Source: an uncultured Clostridia bacterium (GTDB lineage: Bacteria > Bacillota > Clostridia > Lachnospirales > Cellulosilyticaceae). Taken from it: a DNA stretch of 64,000 nt. Position 1 is the first letter of the stretch, and each line of letters starts with the position of its first letter. The notes under the pieces were generated by a model that did no database searches, had not been told where the DNA came from, and worked only from the letters and a program-made list of their open reading frames with translations. The translations under genes were made by a program, and so were the position numbers. Below are positions 8,914 through 16,960 of the stretch, in pieces. The stretch spans positions 1 to 64,000 of the forward strand of contig CALJNR010000016.1 of NCBI GenBank assembly GCA_937981575.1, read 5' to 3'.

Positions 8914-10161
8914 CTACCTCCCTACGATGTCTGCTATTACTTTTGCGCAATCTCCAGCACCATTTTCGGTAGCAATATGCTTGGCAAGAGTTCTGGCATT
9001 CTTAGCTACTTTCTCCTGAAGAGCAAAGTCAATCGCCGAAGCAAGATTATCAGCAGTAAGGGTTTTAATTGGAATAGGCTGTGAGCCAACGCCTAAGTCA
9101 TAAGCCCTGTGCGCCCATGCGTGTTGGTCATTGGCGAAAGGTATAATAATGCTAGGGACACCGGCCTTAAAACCTGCCGCGGTTGTTCCAGCTCCGCCAT
9201 GATGGCAGACGGCTGCAACTTTCTCAAAGAGCCATGAGTGAGGAACACTGTTAATAGCTATGATATTATGGGGAAGATTACTAAGACTGCCCATTCCGCA
9301 AATAATTCCACGTTTACCGCACTTGTTCAGAGCTTCTATCACTAACTTGGAGAGGGAATCTTTCTGATCTTCATGAAAAACGCTTCCAAAACCTACATAA
9401 ACAGGTTTCTCGCCAGAACTTAAGAACTTTGATAATTCCTTAGATGGAATGTATTCATTTGGTTCTTCAACGAACCAATAGCCATACTGATGAATGTTTA
9501 CATTCCAGTCACCAGACCTTTGGAATACGTAGTTGCTGCAGGAAATTATGGCAGGGTGGTTTTGATCGGTATGATGTTCAAAGGGACATCCAAATTTCTT
9601 TGGAGCACTGCCAAACTGTTTTTGCCAAAAGCCTTTTACAGAATCCTTTGAGGCCAGCCAAAGCATACCTTGAAGCATTTTGTAGCTGATCATGTTGTTA
9701 AAATCCGTAGGCTTTGTTCTTCCGTATCGGATAATGGAGGGACGTTCCTTGGTTTTGTGCATAGGGAAGGGAGATGCTAAGACAGAAGGAATACCTAACT
9801 TTTCAGCAGCGAAGTAGCCCATCGTACAGCCGGGATGATAAATGATTAATTCGCTCCCTTCGCAGGCAGCATAGAATTCATCAGCTACAAGAATGCCATA
9901 TTTTTTCATTTTGTTAAATGTCAGCAGCATTTTTAATGGGGTATCTGCTGTTTGGCCTTCTTTAAGCATCTTCTTATCTACATTAAGTGATTCAAAATCA
10001 GCTTGTATAGGGTAGAAGTCTATCCCATAGCTTTGAATAAACCCTTCAAAATCTCTCATTCCTGTGATTCGTACTTTTTTTCCTAATTTTTTAAGTTCCA
10101 GTGCAAGAGCAATATAAGGCTGGAAGTCTCCTCTAGAACCTGAACAAAGAATAGTAATCAT
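8914..10161 (-). CDS. GT1-family glycosyltransferase (UDP-glycosyltransferase type)
   Basis: 415 residues. The N-terminus ITILCSGSRGDFQPYIALALELKKLGKKVRI is the acceptor-side Rossmann fold with the SRGD motif of sterol/macrolide-type GT1 enzymes. The C-terminal half has the donor signature CHHGGAGTTAAGFKAGVPSIIIPFANDQ, which binds the nucleotide sugar. No signal peptide or membrane helix is visible. It is first in a minus-strand operon with an MFS exporter, divergent from a TetR regulator. It could glycosylate a lipid or an antibiotic-like molecule; the acceptor is unknown. Confidence 0.88.
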   Translation of the reverse strand: MITILCSGSRGDFQPYIALALELKKLGKKVRITGMRDFEGFIQSYGIDFYPIQADFESLNVDKKMLKEGQTADTPLKMLLTFNKMKKYGILVADEFYAACEGSELIIYHPGCTMGYFAAEKLGIPSVLASPFPMHKTKERPSIIRYGRTKPTDFNNMISYKMLQGMLWLASKDSVKGFWQKQFGSAPKKFGCPFEHHTDQNHPAIISCSNYVFQRSGDWNVNIHQYGYWFVEEPNEYIPSKELSKFLSSGEKPVYVGFGSVFHEDQKDSLSKLVIEALNKCGKRGIICGMGSLSNLPHNIIAINSVPHSWLFEKVAAVCHHGGAGTTAAGFKAGVPSIIIPFANDQHAWAHRAYDLGVGSQPIPIKTLTADNLASAIDFALQEKVAKNARTLAKHIATENGAGDCAKVIADIVGR

Positions 10162-10184
10162 ATTTTTATCCTCCTCTTGAATAG

Positions 10185-10263
10185 TCCGACAACGTGTTGT
10201 ATAGTTATAGTATACTGGTAAGTTAGCCGACCATCAACCAACAATTAAAAGGTGAGTGTCGGA
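10185..10263. promoter_or_regulatory. Divergent promoter region with candidate TetR operators
   Basis: The gap between the glycosyltransferase operon (left) and tetR (right) holds a perfect 12-bp palindrome, ACAACGTGTTGT, at 10189-10200. It also has inverted TCCGAC (10185-10190) and GTCGGA (10258-10263) arms at its two ends. TATAGTATACT at 10207-10217 could supply -10 elements on both strands. The arrangement suggests TetR represses both directions; inferred. Confidence 0.55.
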
Positions 10264-10282
10264 TTCTAAGGAGATGAAAAAA

Positions 10283-10846
10283 ATGAATAAACAGTCTAAT
10301 ATAACCGCTCAGACCAAGCAGAATTTGATAGATGCCTTTTGGTCATTATACTGCGAAAAAAGAATCGAAAAGATAACTGTAAAAGAAATTACACAGAAGG
10401 CAGGATATAATAGGGGAACGTTTTATGAATATTTCACTGATATTTACGACGTTCTTGAACAGATTGAGCAGTCCTTGATACCTGCACTAGATGAGTTGCC
10501 TCTCCTTAGCATACCGAAGCATAATATAGGTATGCCGCTGGATTTATTTACGCAGCTCTACGAGAAAAACAGCAAGTACTATTCGGTATTGCTTGGTGAT
10601 AATGGGGATCCTGCTTTTGCAAGTAAGTTAAAAAACTCAACGAAGCCTCTGCTTAAACAGGCATTTGCTGAAAATGATAAGCTGGATTCTGTGGTATTTG
10701 ACTTTATCTTAGAATATGTTCTTTCGGCTATGATTGGTGTAATGAGTTATTGGTTTAGGGAAGATAAGCTGATGCCAGCAGAGGACCTTATTGCTCTTAT
10801 ACATGATCTTATGGAAAATGGTGTGGTAAAGCACTTAGGCAAATAA
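10283..10846 (+). CDS. TetR/AcrR family transcriptional regulator
   Basis: 187 residues from the ATG at 10283, chosen because AAGGAG sits 9 nt upstream; a GTG at 10256 and an ATG touching the ribosome site at 10274 are in frame but less likely. The N-terminal HTH reads ITVKEITQKAGYNRGTFYEYFTDIYDVLEQIE, the classic TetR DNA-binding pattern. The C-terminal ligand domain is helical and not informative. It is divergent from the glycosyltransferase/MFS operon, which it probably represses until the exported compound or a relative is present. Confidence 0.85.
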   Translation: MNKQSNITAQTKQNLIDAFWSLYCEKRIEKITVKEITQKAGYNRGTFYEYFTDIYDVLEQIEQSLIPALDELPLLSIPKHNIGMPLDLFTQLYEKNSKYYSVLLGDNGDPAFASKLKNSTKPLLKQAFAENDKLDSVVFDFILEYVLSAMIGVMSYWFREDKLMPAEDLIALIHDLMENGVVKHLGK

Positions 10847-11145
10847 CTATTTATGTAAGTAAGAAGTCCCGTTCCAATACTGTGAAATTAAACATTTCTG
10901 ATCTTTCATAGGGGACCCATAACGCGTTTAGTTGTAGTATAAATGTGATATCGGCTGGAAGAGAGAAATTGTATTGATCCAAAAAGGTGAGTGAATAATA
11001 TGAAAGATGAAAGTATATAGTGAGATAGTAAAATGTAAATTAGAGCAGAATTAAAATGATGTGGAGAGTAGTACATCTTATTGACGAAAGACATAATATA
11101 TGATAATATGTTGAATATAAATTCAATGAATTGGAGTTCGATGAA

Positions 11146-11718
11146 ATGGGTGTGAGATCAGAACAAAAAGAAAAGAGACATCAGGAGATCTTAGCTGCAG
11201 GATTAGATCTATTTACACGCAAGGGGTTTGCAGCTACGAAAATCAGTGATATAGCAAAAAGTGTAAAGATGAGTGTGGGCTTATTATTTCACTATTTCGA
11301 GTCTAAAGAAAAACTATATGAAGAGCTTATAAAAATTGGGCTGTCTGGACCTAAAATGGTAATGGCTGCTGATCAAAGTGATCCTTTAGCCTTTTTTGAA
11401 GCTACAGCAAAGAAGATTTTAGGTTATGCAGCCAGCGACCCTTTTGTGGCTAAAATGTTTGTTTTAATGAGCCAGGCACAGTATAATGACGCAGCCCCGG
11501 AGCCCGTTAAAGAGCTACTTAGACAGAATGATACTTATGAGAGGTGTGCATTATTAATGGAAAAAGGGCAGCAGAATGGGACAATACGGCCAGGAAATCC
11601 AGCAGCACTCACATTAGCTTATTGGGCAGCTATCCAAGGTGTTTGCGAAGCATTGGCGCTTAGTCCGAATGTACCCTGTCCAGAAAGTGAATGGATCGTA
11701 GATATTATAAGGAGATGA
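11146..11718 (+). CDS. TetR/AcrR family transcriptional regulator
   Basis: 190 residues starting at the ATG at 11146; TTGGAG lies about 9 nt upstream, so an in-frame TTG at 11131 is part of the ribosome site. The HTH is FAATKISDIAKSVKMSVGLLFHYFESKEKLYEEL. The ribosome site of the oxidoreductase gene that follows after 4 bp lies inside its last codons, so the pair is one operon and this protein probably controls it. The 299-bp gap upstream shows no other feature I can support. Confidence 0.85.
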   Translation: MGVRSEQKEKRHQEILAAGLDLFTRKGFAATKISDIAKSVKMSVGLLFHYFESKEKLYEELIKIGLSGPKMVMAADQSDPLAFFEATAKKILGYAASDPFVAKMFVLMSQAQYNDAAPEPVKELLRQNDTYERCALLMEKGQQNGTIRPGNPAALTLAYWAAIQGVCEALALSPNVPCPESEWIVDIIRR

Positions 11719-11722
11719 GACG

Positions 11723-13222
11723 ATGAAAAAAGTTATTGTTGTTGGGGCAGGCGTTGCTGGAATGTCAGCAGGCATTTATGCTTTGCAAAGTGGGTTTGAT
11801 GTGACCATTTTTGAACAGCATAGTTTACCAGGGGGAAATTGCACAAGCTGGAAGAGAAAAGGCTATCTCTTTGAAGGAGCCCTTCATTGGCTTACGGGAT
11901 CTTCAAAAGATTCATCACTTTATCAGGTATGGCGCAATGTAGGAGCCATAAAGGACGCAACTAACATTTATATAAAAGATATATTTTATACGTATTATCA
12001 TAATGGGCAGGCCATTCACCTTTATTGTGATCCGGACAGACTGGAAAGACATTTTCTAGAAATATCCCCTGAAGATGCAAAAGAAATTAAACTGCTCTGT
12101 AAAGACGTTAGATGTTTTATGAAGGTTAGTGTCCCAGTTTTAGATGTTAAAGGGGTAAAGGTTCGACATAAAAATAAAATGGGTATGTCCATGCTGCTTG
12201 GCTTATTGCCGATTTTACCCAAGATGAGTGCTTATGATAAAATGTCTGTCTTAGAGTACAGCCAGAGGTTCCAGCATCCAGGGATACGTGCCCTACTGTT
12301 AAATGTTGTCGGAGCCAATTTAAAAGCCAGTTCACTTTTCTTTACGCTAGGATGCGTAGCCTCAGGAGATGGCGGCTATTTAGAAGGTGGATCATTAGTA
12401 ATGACTCAAAATATGTCAAAAAGGTTTATAGAGCTAGGTGGTAAGATTGAGTATAGCAGCCATGTGGAAAAAGTGATAGTGGAAGACGATAAAGCTTCGG
12501 GGGTAATCGTAAAGGGTCAGCGTGTGGACGCAGATGCTGTTATTATTGCTATTGATACATTAACTGCTGCTGAGAAGCTTTTTGAAAGGCCTCTAAATGA
12601 GACATGGATAGAGAAGATGCGTAAAGACATTAAGTTTATGGCTTGTACTTTCATAGGGATTGGGGTAGAGACTGATCTTTCGAGTTTACCACAAGGGCTT
12701 GTGTTTCCAGTGGAAAGGCCTTTTACCTTTGCTGGAGAGACATTTTATACTTTTAGTTTAAACAATTATGCACACTATAAGGACTATGCACCTAAGGGGT
12801 GCAGTGCCCTTACAACTTGTCTTATGGGAGATACTTATGCATTTTGGAAGGGCAAAAAAGAAAGTGGTGAGTATGAAATGGAAAAAGAAAAACTTGCCAA
12901 GCTGATAATCAGTTTAGTTGAACAAAATATTCCTCAGGCCTCCGGCAAAATAGCTGTCGTTGATGTAGCAACACCACTTACATATGAGCGTTATTGCGGA
13001 ACGAAACATGGTTCGTGGATGACACTTCAGGAAAAAGGGGATAAATCTATGACTTATCCTTCTGTCTCAGATACTGTAAAACAGTTATACTTTGCAGGGC
13101 AAAGGCTTCAAACACCAGGGGGACTCCCGGTGGCAGTGGATACCGGGCGAAAAGCAGTACAATATCTTTGCAGAGACATAGATACTATATTCCAAGGAAA
13201 GATGAACGAAGCAGTTAACTAA
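11723..13222 (+). CDS. NAD(P)/FAD-dependent oxidoreductase, phytoene desaturase (CrtI)-like
   Basis: 499 residues. The N-terminus VIVVGAGVAGMSAGIYALQSGFDVTIFEQ is a GxGxxG dinucleotide fold, followed by PGGNCTSWKRKGYLFEGALHWL, the flavin-contact region of CrtI/CrtISO-like enzymes. The C-terminal FAGQRLQTPGGLPVAVDTGRKAVQYL closes the FAD site. Members act on carotenoids, retinoids or unrelated isoprenoids. No carotenoid genes are nearby, so the substrate is open. It is co-transcribed with the upstream TetR. Confidence 0.85.
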   Translation: MKKVIVVGAGVAGMSAGIYALQSGFDVTIFEQHSLPGGNCTSWKRKGYLFEGALHWLTGSSKDSSLYQVWRNVGAIKDATNIYIKDIFYTYYHNGQAIHLYCDPDRLERHFLEISPEDAKEIKLLCKDVRCFMKVSVPVLDVKGVKVRHKNKMGMSMLLGLLPILPKMSAYDKMSVLEYSQRFQHPGIRALLLNVVGANLKASSLFFTLGCVASGDGGYLEGGSLVMTQNMSKRFIELGGKIEYSSHVEKVIVEDDKASGVIVKGQRVDADAVIIAIDTLTAAEKLFERPLNETWIEKMRKDIKFMACTFIGIGVETDLSSLPQGLVFPVERPFTFAGETFYTFSLNNYAHYKDYAPKGCSALTTCLMGDTYAFWKGKKESGEYEMEKEKLAKLIISLVEQNIPQASGKIAVVDVATPLTYERYCGTKHGSWMTLQEKGDKSMTYPSVSDTVKQLYFAGQRLQTPGGLPVAVDTGRKAVQYLCRDIDTIFQGKMNEAVN

Positions 13223-13264
13223 AATAAGCAATATGTGCAGCTCATGCTGCACATATTGCTTATT
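13223..13264. terminator. Bidirectional terminator between convergent genes
   Basis: A perfect 19-bp inverted repeat with a TCAT loop spans the 55-bp gap between the oxidoreductase (+) and the Sel1 gene (-). The arms begin AATAAGCAATATG and end CATATTGCTTATT, with T-rich flanks on both strands. Confidence 0.85.
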
Positions 13265-13277
13265 ATTTTGTACCCAT

Positions 13278-14543
13278 TTATTTTAAACCATCAATATATT
13301 CTTGGGCTTCTGTATTGCCTAATGCTAAAGCTTTTTTATACCAGGTCAAAGCAGCTTTTTTATCTGCTTTAACGCCTTCGCCATTTTGATAGAGAATGCC
13401 TATATTAATCATCGCATTGGTATGATTAAGAGCAGCAGCTTTTTTATACCAAATCATAGCTTCCTTATAATTTTTGACAGTACCTTTACCAAGATCGTAT
13501 AAATAACCTATATTAAATAGAGCATCAGCATGACCAAGAGCAGCGGCCTTTTTATACCAAACCATAGCTTCTTTATAGTTTTGTGCAACGCCATGACCGT
13601 TTGCATATAAAAAGCCTACGTTATACATAGCATCAGCATCATTAAGCGCAGCGGCTTTTTTAAACCATACCATGGCTTCTTTGTAATTTTGTGTCACCCC
13701 ACGTCCTTCGGTATATAAGCATCCTATATTATACATAGCAATAGGGTGATTGAGGTCAGCCGCTAGTAAGTAGCAATTCATAGCTTCAGCATAATCTTGA
13801 TCAACACCCCCACCAATATCATACAGGTAGCCTATATTAAGTATCGCATCAGGGTTTTCGAGCTCTGCCGCCTTCAGATACCAATTCATAGCTTCTTCAA
13901 AGCTTTGAGTGACGCCGGTTCCTCTTTCATAAAGACAACCGATATTGACCATAGCTGACGAGCTGCCTAGCTCTGCCGCTTTTAGATACCAGTTCATAGC
14001 TTCTTTATAGTTTTTTGCTACACCGTTACCATTTTCGTATAAACATCCAATGTTATTTGTTCCTGTAGGATCATTTGAATTGGCAGCTTTTAAATACCAA
14101 GCCATGGCCTCTTTATAGTTTTGCTTAACGCCTTTTCCCATATTATATAGGTAGCCGATATTAGTCATTGCAGCAGCATTGTTAAGATTGACAGCTTTTA
14201 GATACCAATTCATAGCTTCCTTATAATTCTGTTTTACACCAAGGGCGTTTTCATATAAATAGCCTATATTAAGCATAGCATCTGAATGCCCTAAATCTGA
14301 AGCTTTCAGATAGTACTTCATAGCTTCTTTATAGTCTTGTTTAACGCCATCTCCATAATAATATTGTACCCCTAACTGGAACAGATCTTCCCCGGCAGAA
14401 GATGGTGTATTTGCTGTAATTTCATTTGATCTTTTTTGATTAACTGAAGCATAAGCTGGTGAGGCACTTAGTGCTGGTGATAAGCTAAATGTAAGAAAAG
14501 CCGCGAGTGTTATACCTATTCCCCTTTTAAGTAATTGTCTCAT
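13278..14543 (-). CDS. Secreted Sel1-like repeat protein
   Basis: 421 residues. The N-terminus (MRQLLKRG, a hydrophobic stretch, ASPAYA) is a Sec signal peptide cleaved near residue 33. The rest is ten tandem 36-residue Sel1/TPR-like repeats, each with a GYLYENGxGVxQNYKEAMxWYxKAA core. Such repeats form superhelical scaffolds for protein-protein contacts outside the cell. AGGAGGG lies before the ATG (as CCCTCCT on the plus strand). The ligand is unknown; the gene is alone. Confidence 0.9.
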   Translation of the reverse strand: MRQLLKRGIGITLAAFLTFSLSPALSASPAYASVNQKRSNEITANTPSSAGEDLFQLGVQYYYGDGVKQDYKEAMKYYLKASDLGHSDAMLNIGYLYENALGVKQNYKEAMNWYLKAVNLNNAAAMTNIGYLYNMGKGVKQNYKEAMAWYLKAANSNDPTGTNNIGCLYENGNGVAKNYKEAMNWYLKAAELGSSSAMVNIGCLYERGTGVTQSFEEAMNWYLKAAELENPDAILNIGYLYDIGGGVDQDYAEAMNCYLLAADLNHPIAMYNIGCLYTEGRGVTQNYKEAMVWFKKAAALNDADAMYNVGFLYANGHGVAQNYKEAMVWYKKAAALGHADALFNIGYLYDLGKGTVKNYKEAMIWYKKAAALNHTNAMINIGILYQNGEGVKADKKAALTWYKKALALGNTEAQEYIDGLK

Positions 14544-14851
14544 TTAAACCCTCCTGTTTTTTATCTGTTTAATAAAAATAGCAATTACTAGCTAATTCTA
14601 AATGATTGGAATTAGTTAGTCAATTGCTTGTGGGAATAAATGGGGTATTTATATGCCTAAAAGAAACTAAAAGATTCAAGTTGAGAAATAGTATTAATGT
14701 TCGAAGAGCTAAGAGGAGGCAGCTAAATGAACTACTGATTCGTTTAGCTACCCTCACTTTTTTCATCTCATGTAACTGATCATTTAAAGTTTGATGAGTC
14801 AGTTGTCTTGGTCAGTATACTGTACGGCTAAAAGTGATTAGTAGGAAAGAA
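14544..14851. other. Intergenic region between the Sel1 gene and the Tyr/Gly-repeat gene
   Basis: 308 bp that must hold the minus-strand promoter of the Sel1 gene and the end of the repeat-protein transcript. An imperfect inverted repeat (AACTGA at about 14777, TCAGTT at about 14800) is visible but has no T tract. AATTACTAGCTAATT-like repeats at 14582-14620 may be regulatory. No gene is seen. Confidence 0.4.
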
Positions 14852-15055
14852 TTAATAATAGCGATGCCAGCAGCCACAGCGTGAGTAGCAGCAACCATAA
14901 CCGTAGCCAGTTCCATAGTAAGGATAACCGTAACCAGCTACCCCGTAGCCAGTTCCATAATAAGGATAACCGTAACCGCCTACACCATAGCCAGTTCCAT
15001 AATAAGGATAACCATAACCATAACCGTATCCAAATCCATAATTATACATCATCAT
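14852..15055 (-). CDS. Tyr/Gly-rich tandem repeat protein (67 aa)
   Basis: A small protein almost entirely made of Gly, Tyr and Pro. After MMMYN and GFGYGYGYGY it contains three copies of a 13-residue unit, GYPYYGTGYGVGG and variants, and ends in a Cys-rich CCYSRCGCWHRYY. A purine-rich AAAAGGGGG precedes the ATG cluster. There is no signal peptide. Composition recalls Tyr-rich spore coat or self-assembling matrix proteins, where tyrosines become cross-linked; that function is an inference. The opposite-strand reading frame is a shadow of the DNA repeat. Confidence 0.65.
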   Translation of the reverse strand: MMMYNYGFGYGYGYGYPYYGTGYGVGGYGYPYYGTGYGVAGYGYPYYGTGYGYGCCYSRCGCWHRYY

Positions 15056-15069
15056 TCCCCCTTTTTTTT

Positions 15070-15083
15070 ATACTATATAGTAT
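15070..15083. promoter_or_regulatory. Palindrome in the promoter region of the Tyr/Gly-repeat gene
   Basis: ATACTATATAGTAT is a perfect 14-bp palindrome 15 bp upstream of the start codon. On the minus strand AATACTATA could be a -10 element, and CACAC about 15 bp upstream loosely resembles a late sporulation -35. This is weak evidence. Confidence 0.35.
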
Positions 15084-15135
15084 TCTAAAATGGGGATAAG
15101 TGTGACAAGCGATAAGAGACTGACATTTTCTCCAT

Positions 15136-15173
15136 ATTAAAAGCGTGCAGAAAGCACGCTTTTAATCATTTTT
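15136..15173 (-). terminator. Terminator after the flavodoxin-ferredoxin gene
   Basis: The 13-bp perfect stem ATTAAAAGCGTGC / GCACGCTTTTAAT with an AGAAA loop lies 36 bp after the stop of the minus-strand gene. Its arms carry runs of T on both strands, so it may work both ways. Confidence 0.75.
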
Positions 15174-15201
15174 AATCCTGTCAAACCATAAAAAAATAAA
15201 G

Positions 15202-16035
15202 CTATTTTTTTATAAGCACATTAATATCAAATCCGCTGATGGGGCCTTTGTACCTAGGATATTTGACTGTATCAAAGCTGTCTTTGCCAATTAAAATGGC
15301 AGACCTTGGGCAGTGACTGTAGCAGCGCATACAAAGCATACAGTGATCGTCAAACAGGTAGGTTTCTCCAGATTTTTGGATGTTGCAAGTCGGGCATATC
15401 CGCTGACATTTATTACAACTGATACACCGAGTTGGGTCAACTTGCAGCTCATGTGAAGCACTTAAAACGAAGTGATCCACATGATGCCGCTGCAGATTCC
15501 CAAGAAGTGAACCTAGAAAGCCTTTGCCGATAATGTATGTTTTATCTAAGCTGATCATAAGGGCAAGTTTTTTTACCTTGGGGAGCGTCTTCAGATGCAG
15601 ATTATGGACCCTCTCATCATTTTGGGGCTTGATAAATTTAAACTTTGGGATATGCAGATTATTCATCATCCTAAAGTGGATTGTCTGTCTCACTATATAA
15701 CCTTTATCGGTTAATATTTTGCTGATGTGATAAGCTGTATCACCTGAGGCTAATGCATGGGTCACAACAACACTTATTGATTGGGCAGCGGCTGCATGGG
15801 GGAAGTTATGCAAAAACTTAAGCATAAGTTTAGGTGCAGTTGAGCCGTAAGCTGGAAAGCTAAAGACAATATGATCTAAGTCTTTAGCTTCTCCGAGGAC
15901 ATCTTGGGGAACAAGCGTCTCGATAGACCTGAAGGTTACTTGGTTGGTTGCTTCTATTAATTCTCTTTGGAGTTCTTTCGAAATCCACCAGGTATTACCT
16001 GTACCGCTGAAGTAATAAATCCCTATCTTTTTCAT
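15202..16035 (-). CDS. EFR1-type flavodoxin/ferredoxin fusion protein
   Basis: 277 residues. The N-terminus IGIYYFSGTGNTWWISKELQ is the FMN phosphate loop of a flavodoxin domain, followed by IVFSFPAYGSTAPKLMLKFL. The C-terminal part carries two ferredoxin motifs, CISCNKCQRICP and CMLCMRCYSHCP, for two 4Fe-4S clusters. Such proteins shuttle electrons in anaerobes. The start ATG overlaps the stop of the upstream TetR gene by 4 bp, so they are coupled. Confidence 0.9.
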   Translation of the reverse strand: MKKIGIYYFSGTGNTWWISKELQRELIEATNQVTFRSIETLVPQDVLGEAKDLDHIVFSFPAYGSTAPKLMLKFLHNFPHAAAAQSISVVVTHALASGDTAYHISKILTDKGYIVRQTIHFRMMNNLHIPKFKFIKPQNDERVHNLHLKTLPKVKKLALMISLDKTYIIGKGFLGSLLGNLQRHHVDHFVLSASHELQVDPTRCISCNKCQRICPTCNIQKSGETYLFDDHCMLCMRCYSHCPRSAILIGKDSFDTVKYPRYKGPISGFDINVLIKK

Positions 16036-16640
16036 TTCATTTTCTCCTTATCTAAATGATAATGGCTTACAATTGTATTTACGAGCAGTTCCCAGGATTC
16101 TTGCGCCTGTATGTAATTCCCATGAATCAGATAATGCAGGCTTATTCCATCAAGGCTCATAAAGATCAGATGTGATAAATGCATTAAAGTATCATCTGAA
16201 ATAGATATGGGGGAGAGACTTCGCAGTTTTGTATAAAGCATTGATCCGAACTTATGAGAACAGCTATTTACAATTTGTTTCAGATTGGCATCATGCATGC
16301 TGGCGTGAAAAAGACTTGCAAAGGCTTTGTAAATTACAATATGCTGCTCATTATCTGAAAAGCTTGTTCTGCCCAATGCTTTTAAATATTCGGATACACT
16401 TGCATACGCTTCTTCTTGGATGGGATAGATTATTTCCTCATAAAGCTTCTCAAGTACTAGGACTGGAATATCCTCCATCTTTTTGAAGTGGTGAAAAACT
16501 GTGCTTTTGCTAACATCAGCTAAACTGGCAAGCTTTGAGGCACTAAGTCCTTTGAGGCCAGTTTCACTGATCATTTGCATGGCAGCGTATAAAAGTCGGT
16601 CGGAAGTAGGTAAATGAATCCATGGAGCTGTGTTTATCAT
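16032..16640 (-). CDS. TetR family regulator of the flavodoxin-ferredoxin operon
   Basis: 202 residues from the ATG at 16640, chosen because GAGG lies about 7 nt upstream. An in-frame ATG at 16700 falls inside the promoter and cannot be used, and one at 16655 is a weaker alternative. The HTH is LSASKLASLADVSKSTVFHHFKKMEDIPVL, typical of TetR. The gene is autoregulated, judging by a palindrome covering its own -35 element, and is followed by the EFR1 gene with an ATGA overlap. Confidence 0.82.
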   Translation of the reverse strand: MINTAPWIHLPTSDRLLYAAMQMISETGLKGLSASKLASLADVSKSTVFHHFKKMEDIPVLVLEKLYEEIIYPIQEEAYASVSEYLKALGRTSFSDNEQHIVIYKAFASLFHASMHDANLKQIVNSCSHKFGSMLYTKLRSLSPISISDDTLMHLSHLIFMSLDGISLHYLIHGNYIQAQESWELLVNTIVSHYHLDKEKMK

Positions 16641-16671
16641 AGCGTACCTCGTCATCAAATTGTTTTTATTT

Positions 16672-16700
16672 ATCATAACACAAACCGATCGATCGGTCAA
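16672..16700 (-). promoter_or_regulatory. tetR-EFR1 promoter with an embedded operator
   Basis: On the minus strand TTGACC (16700-16695), 17 bp, then TATGAT (16677-16672) form a good sigma-A promoter. The perfect 14-bp palindrome ACCGATCGATCGGT at 16684-16697 overlaps the -35 and spacer, the usual place for autorepression by TetR. Confidence 0.8.
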
Positions 16701-16960
16701 TATACTGCGTTAAGCTTGATAAGCTATTTGTAACGCTATAAATATTAATAAGAAATAACTTAACAAGGAAGAACCGAATGATGTATAATAATGAGTAATA
16801 GAATCGAAAAAGTGTATAAATAGTTTGTGCACCTATCTATTGAAAACCATCATAGAGTGCTGGCAAGATAATACAGAAACGGGTTTTGAGCTTAGAGCAT
16901 AAAATGAAGGTGTTCTAGGCTTTTTGGTTAAAAGAGAGTTTGTGAGGAGTTGAAAGGCTG

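Noticed and set aside
14881-15099. Plus-strand ORF rich in Asn/His/Arg
   Set aside because: Shadow of the Tyr/Gly tandem repeat on the opposite strand; the minus-strand gene has a ribosome site and a coherent composition.
15055-15130. Sporulation sigma-K promoter for the Tyr/Gly-repeat gene
   Set aside because: Only a partial -10-like and a loose -35-like match; kept as a remark, not a feature.
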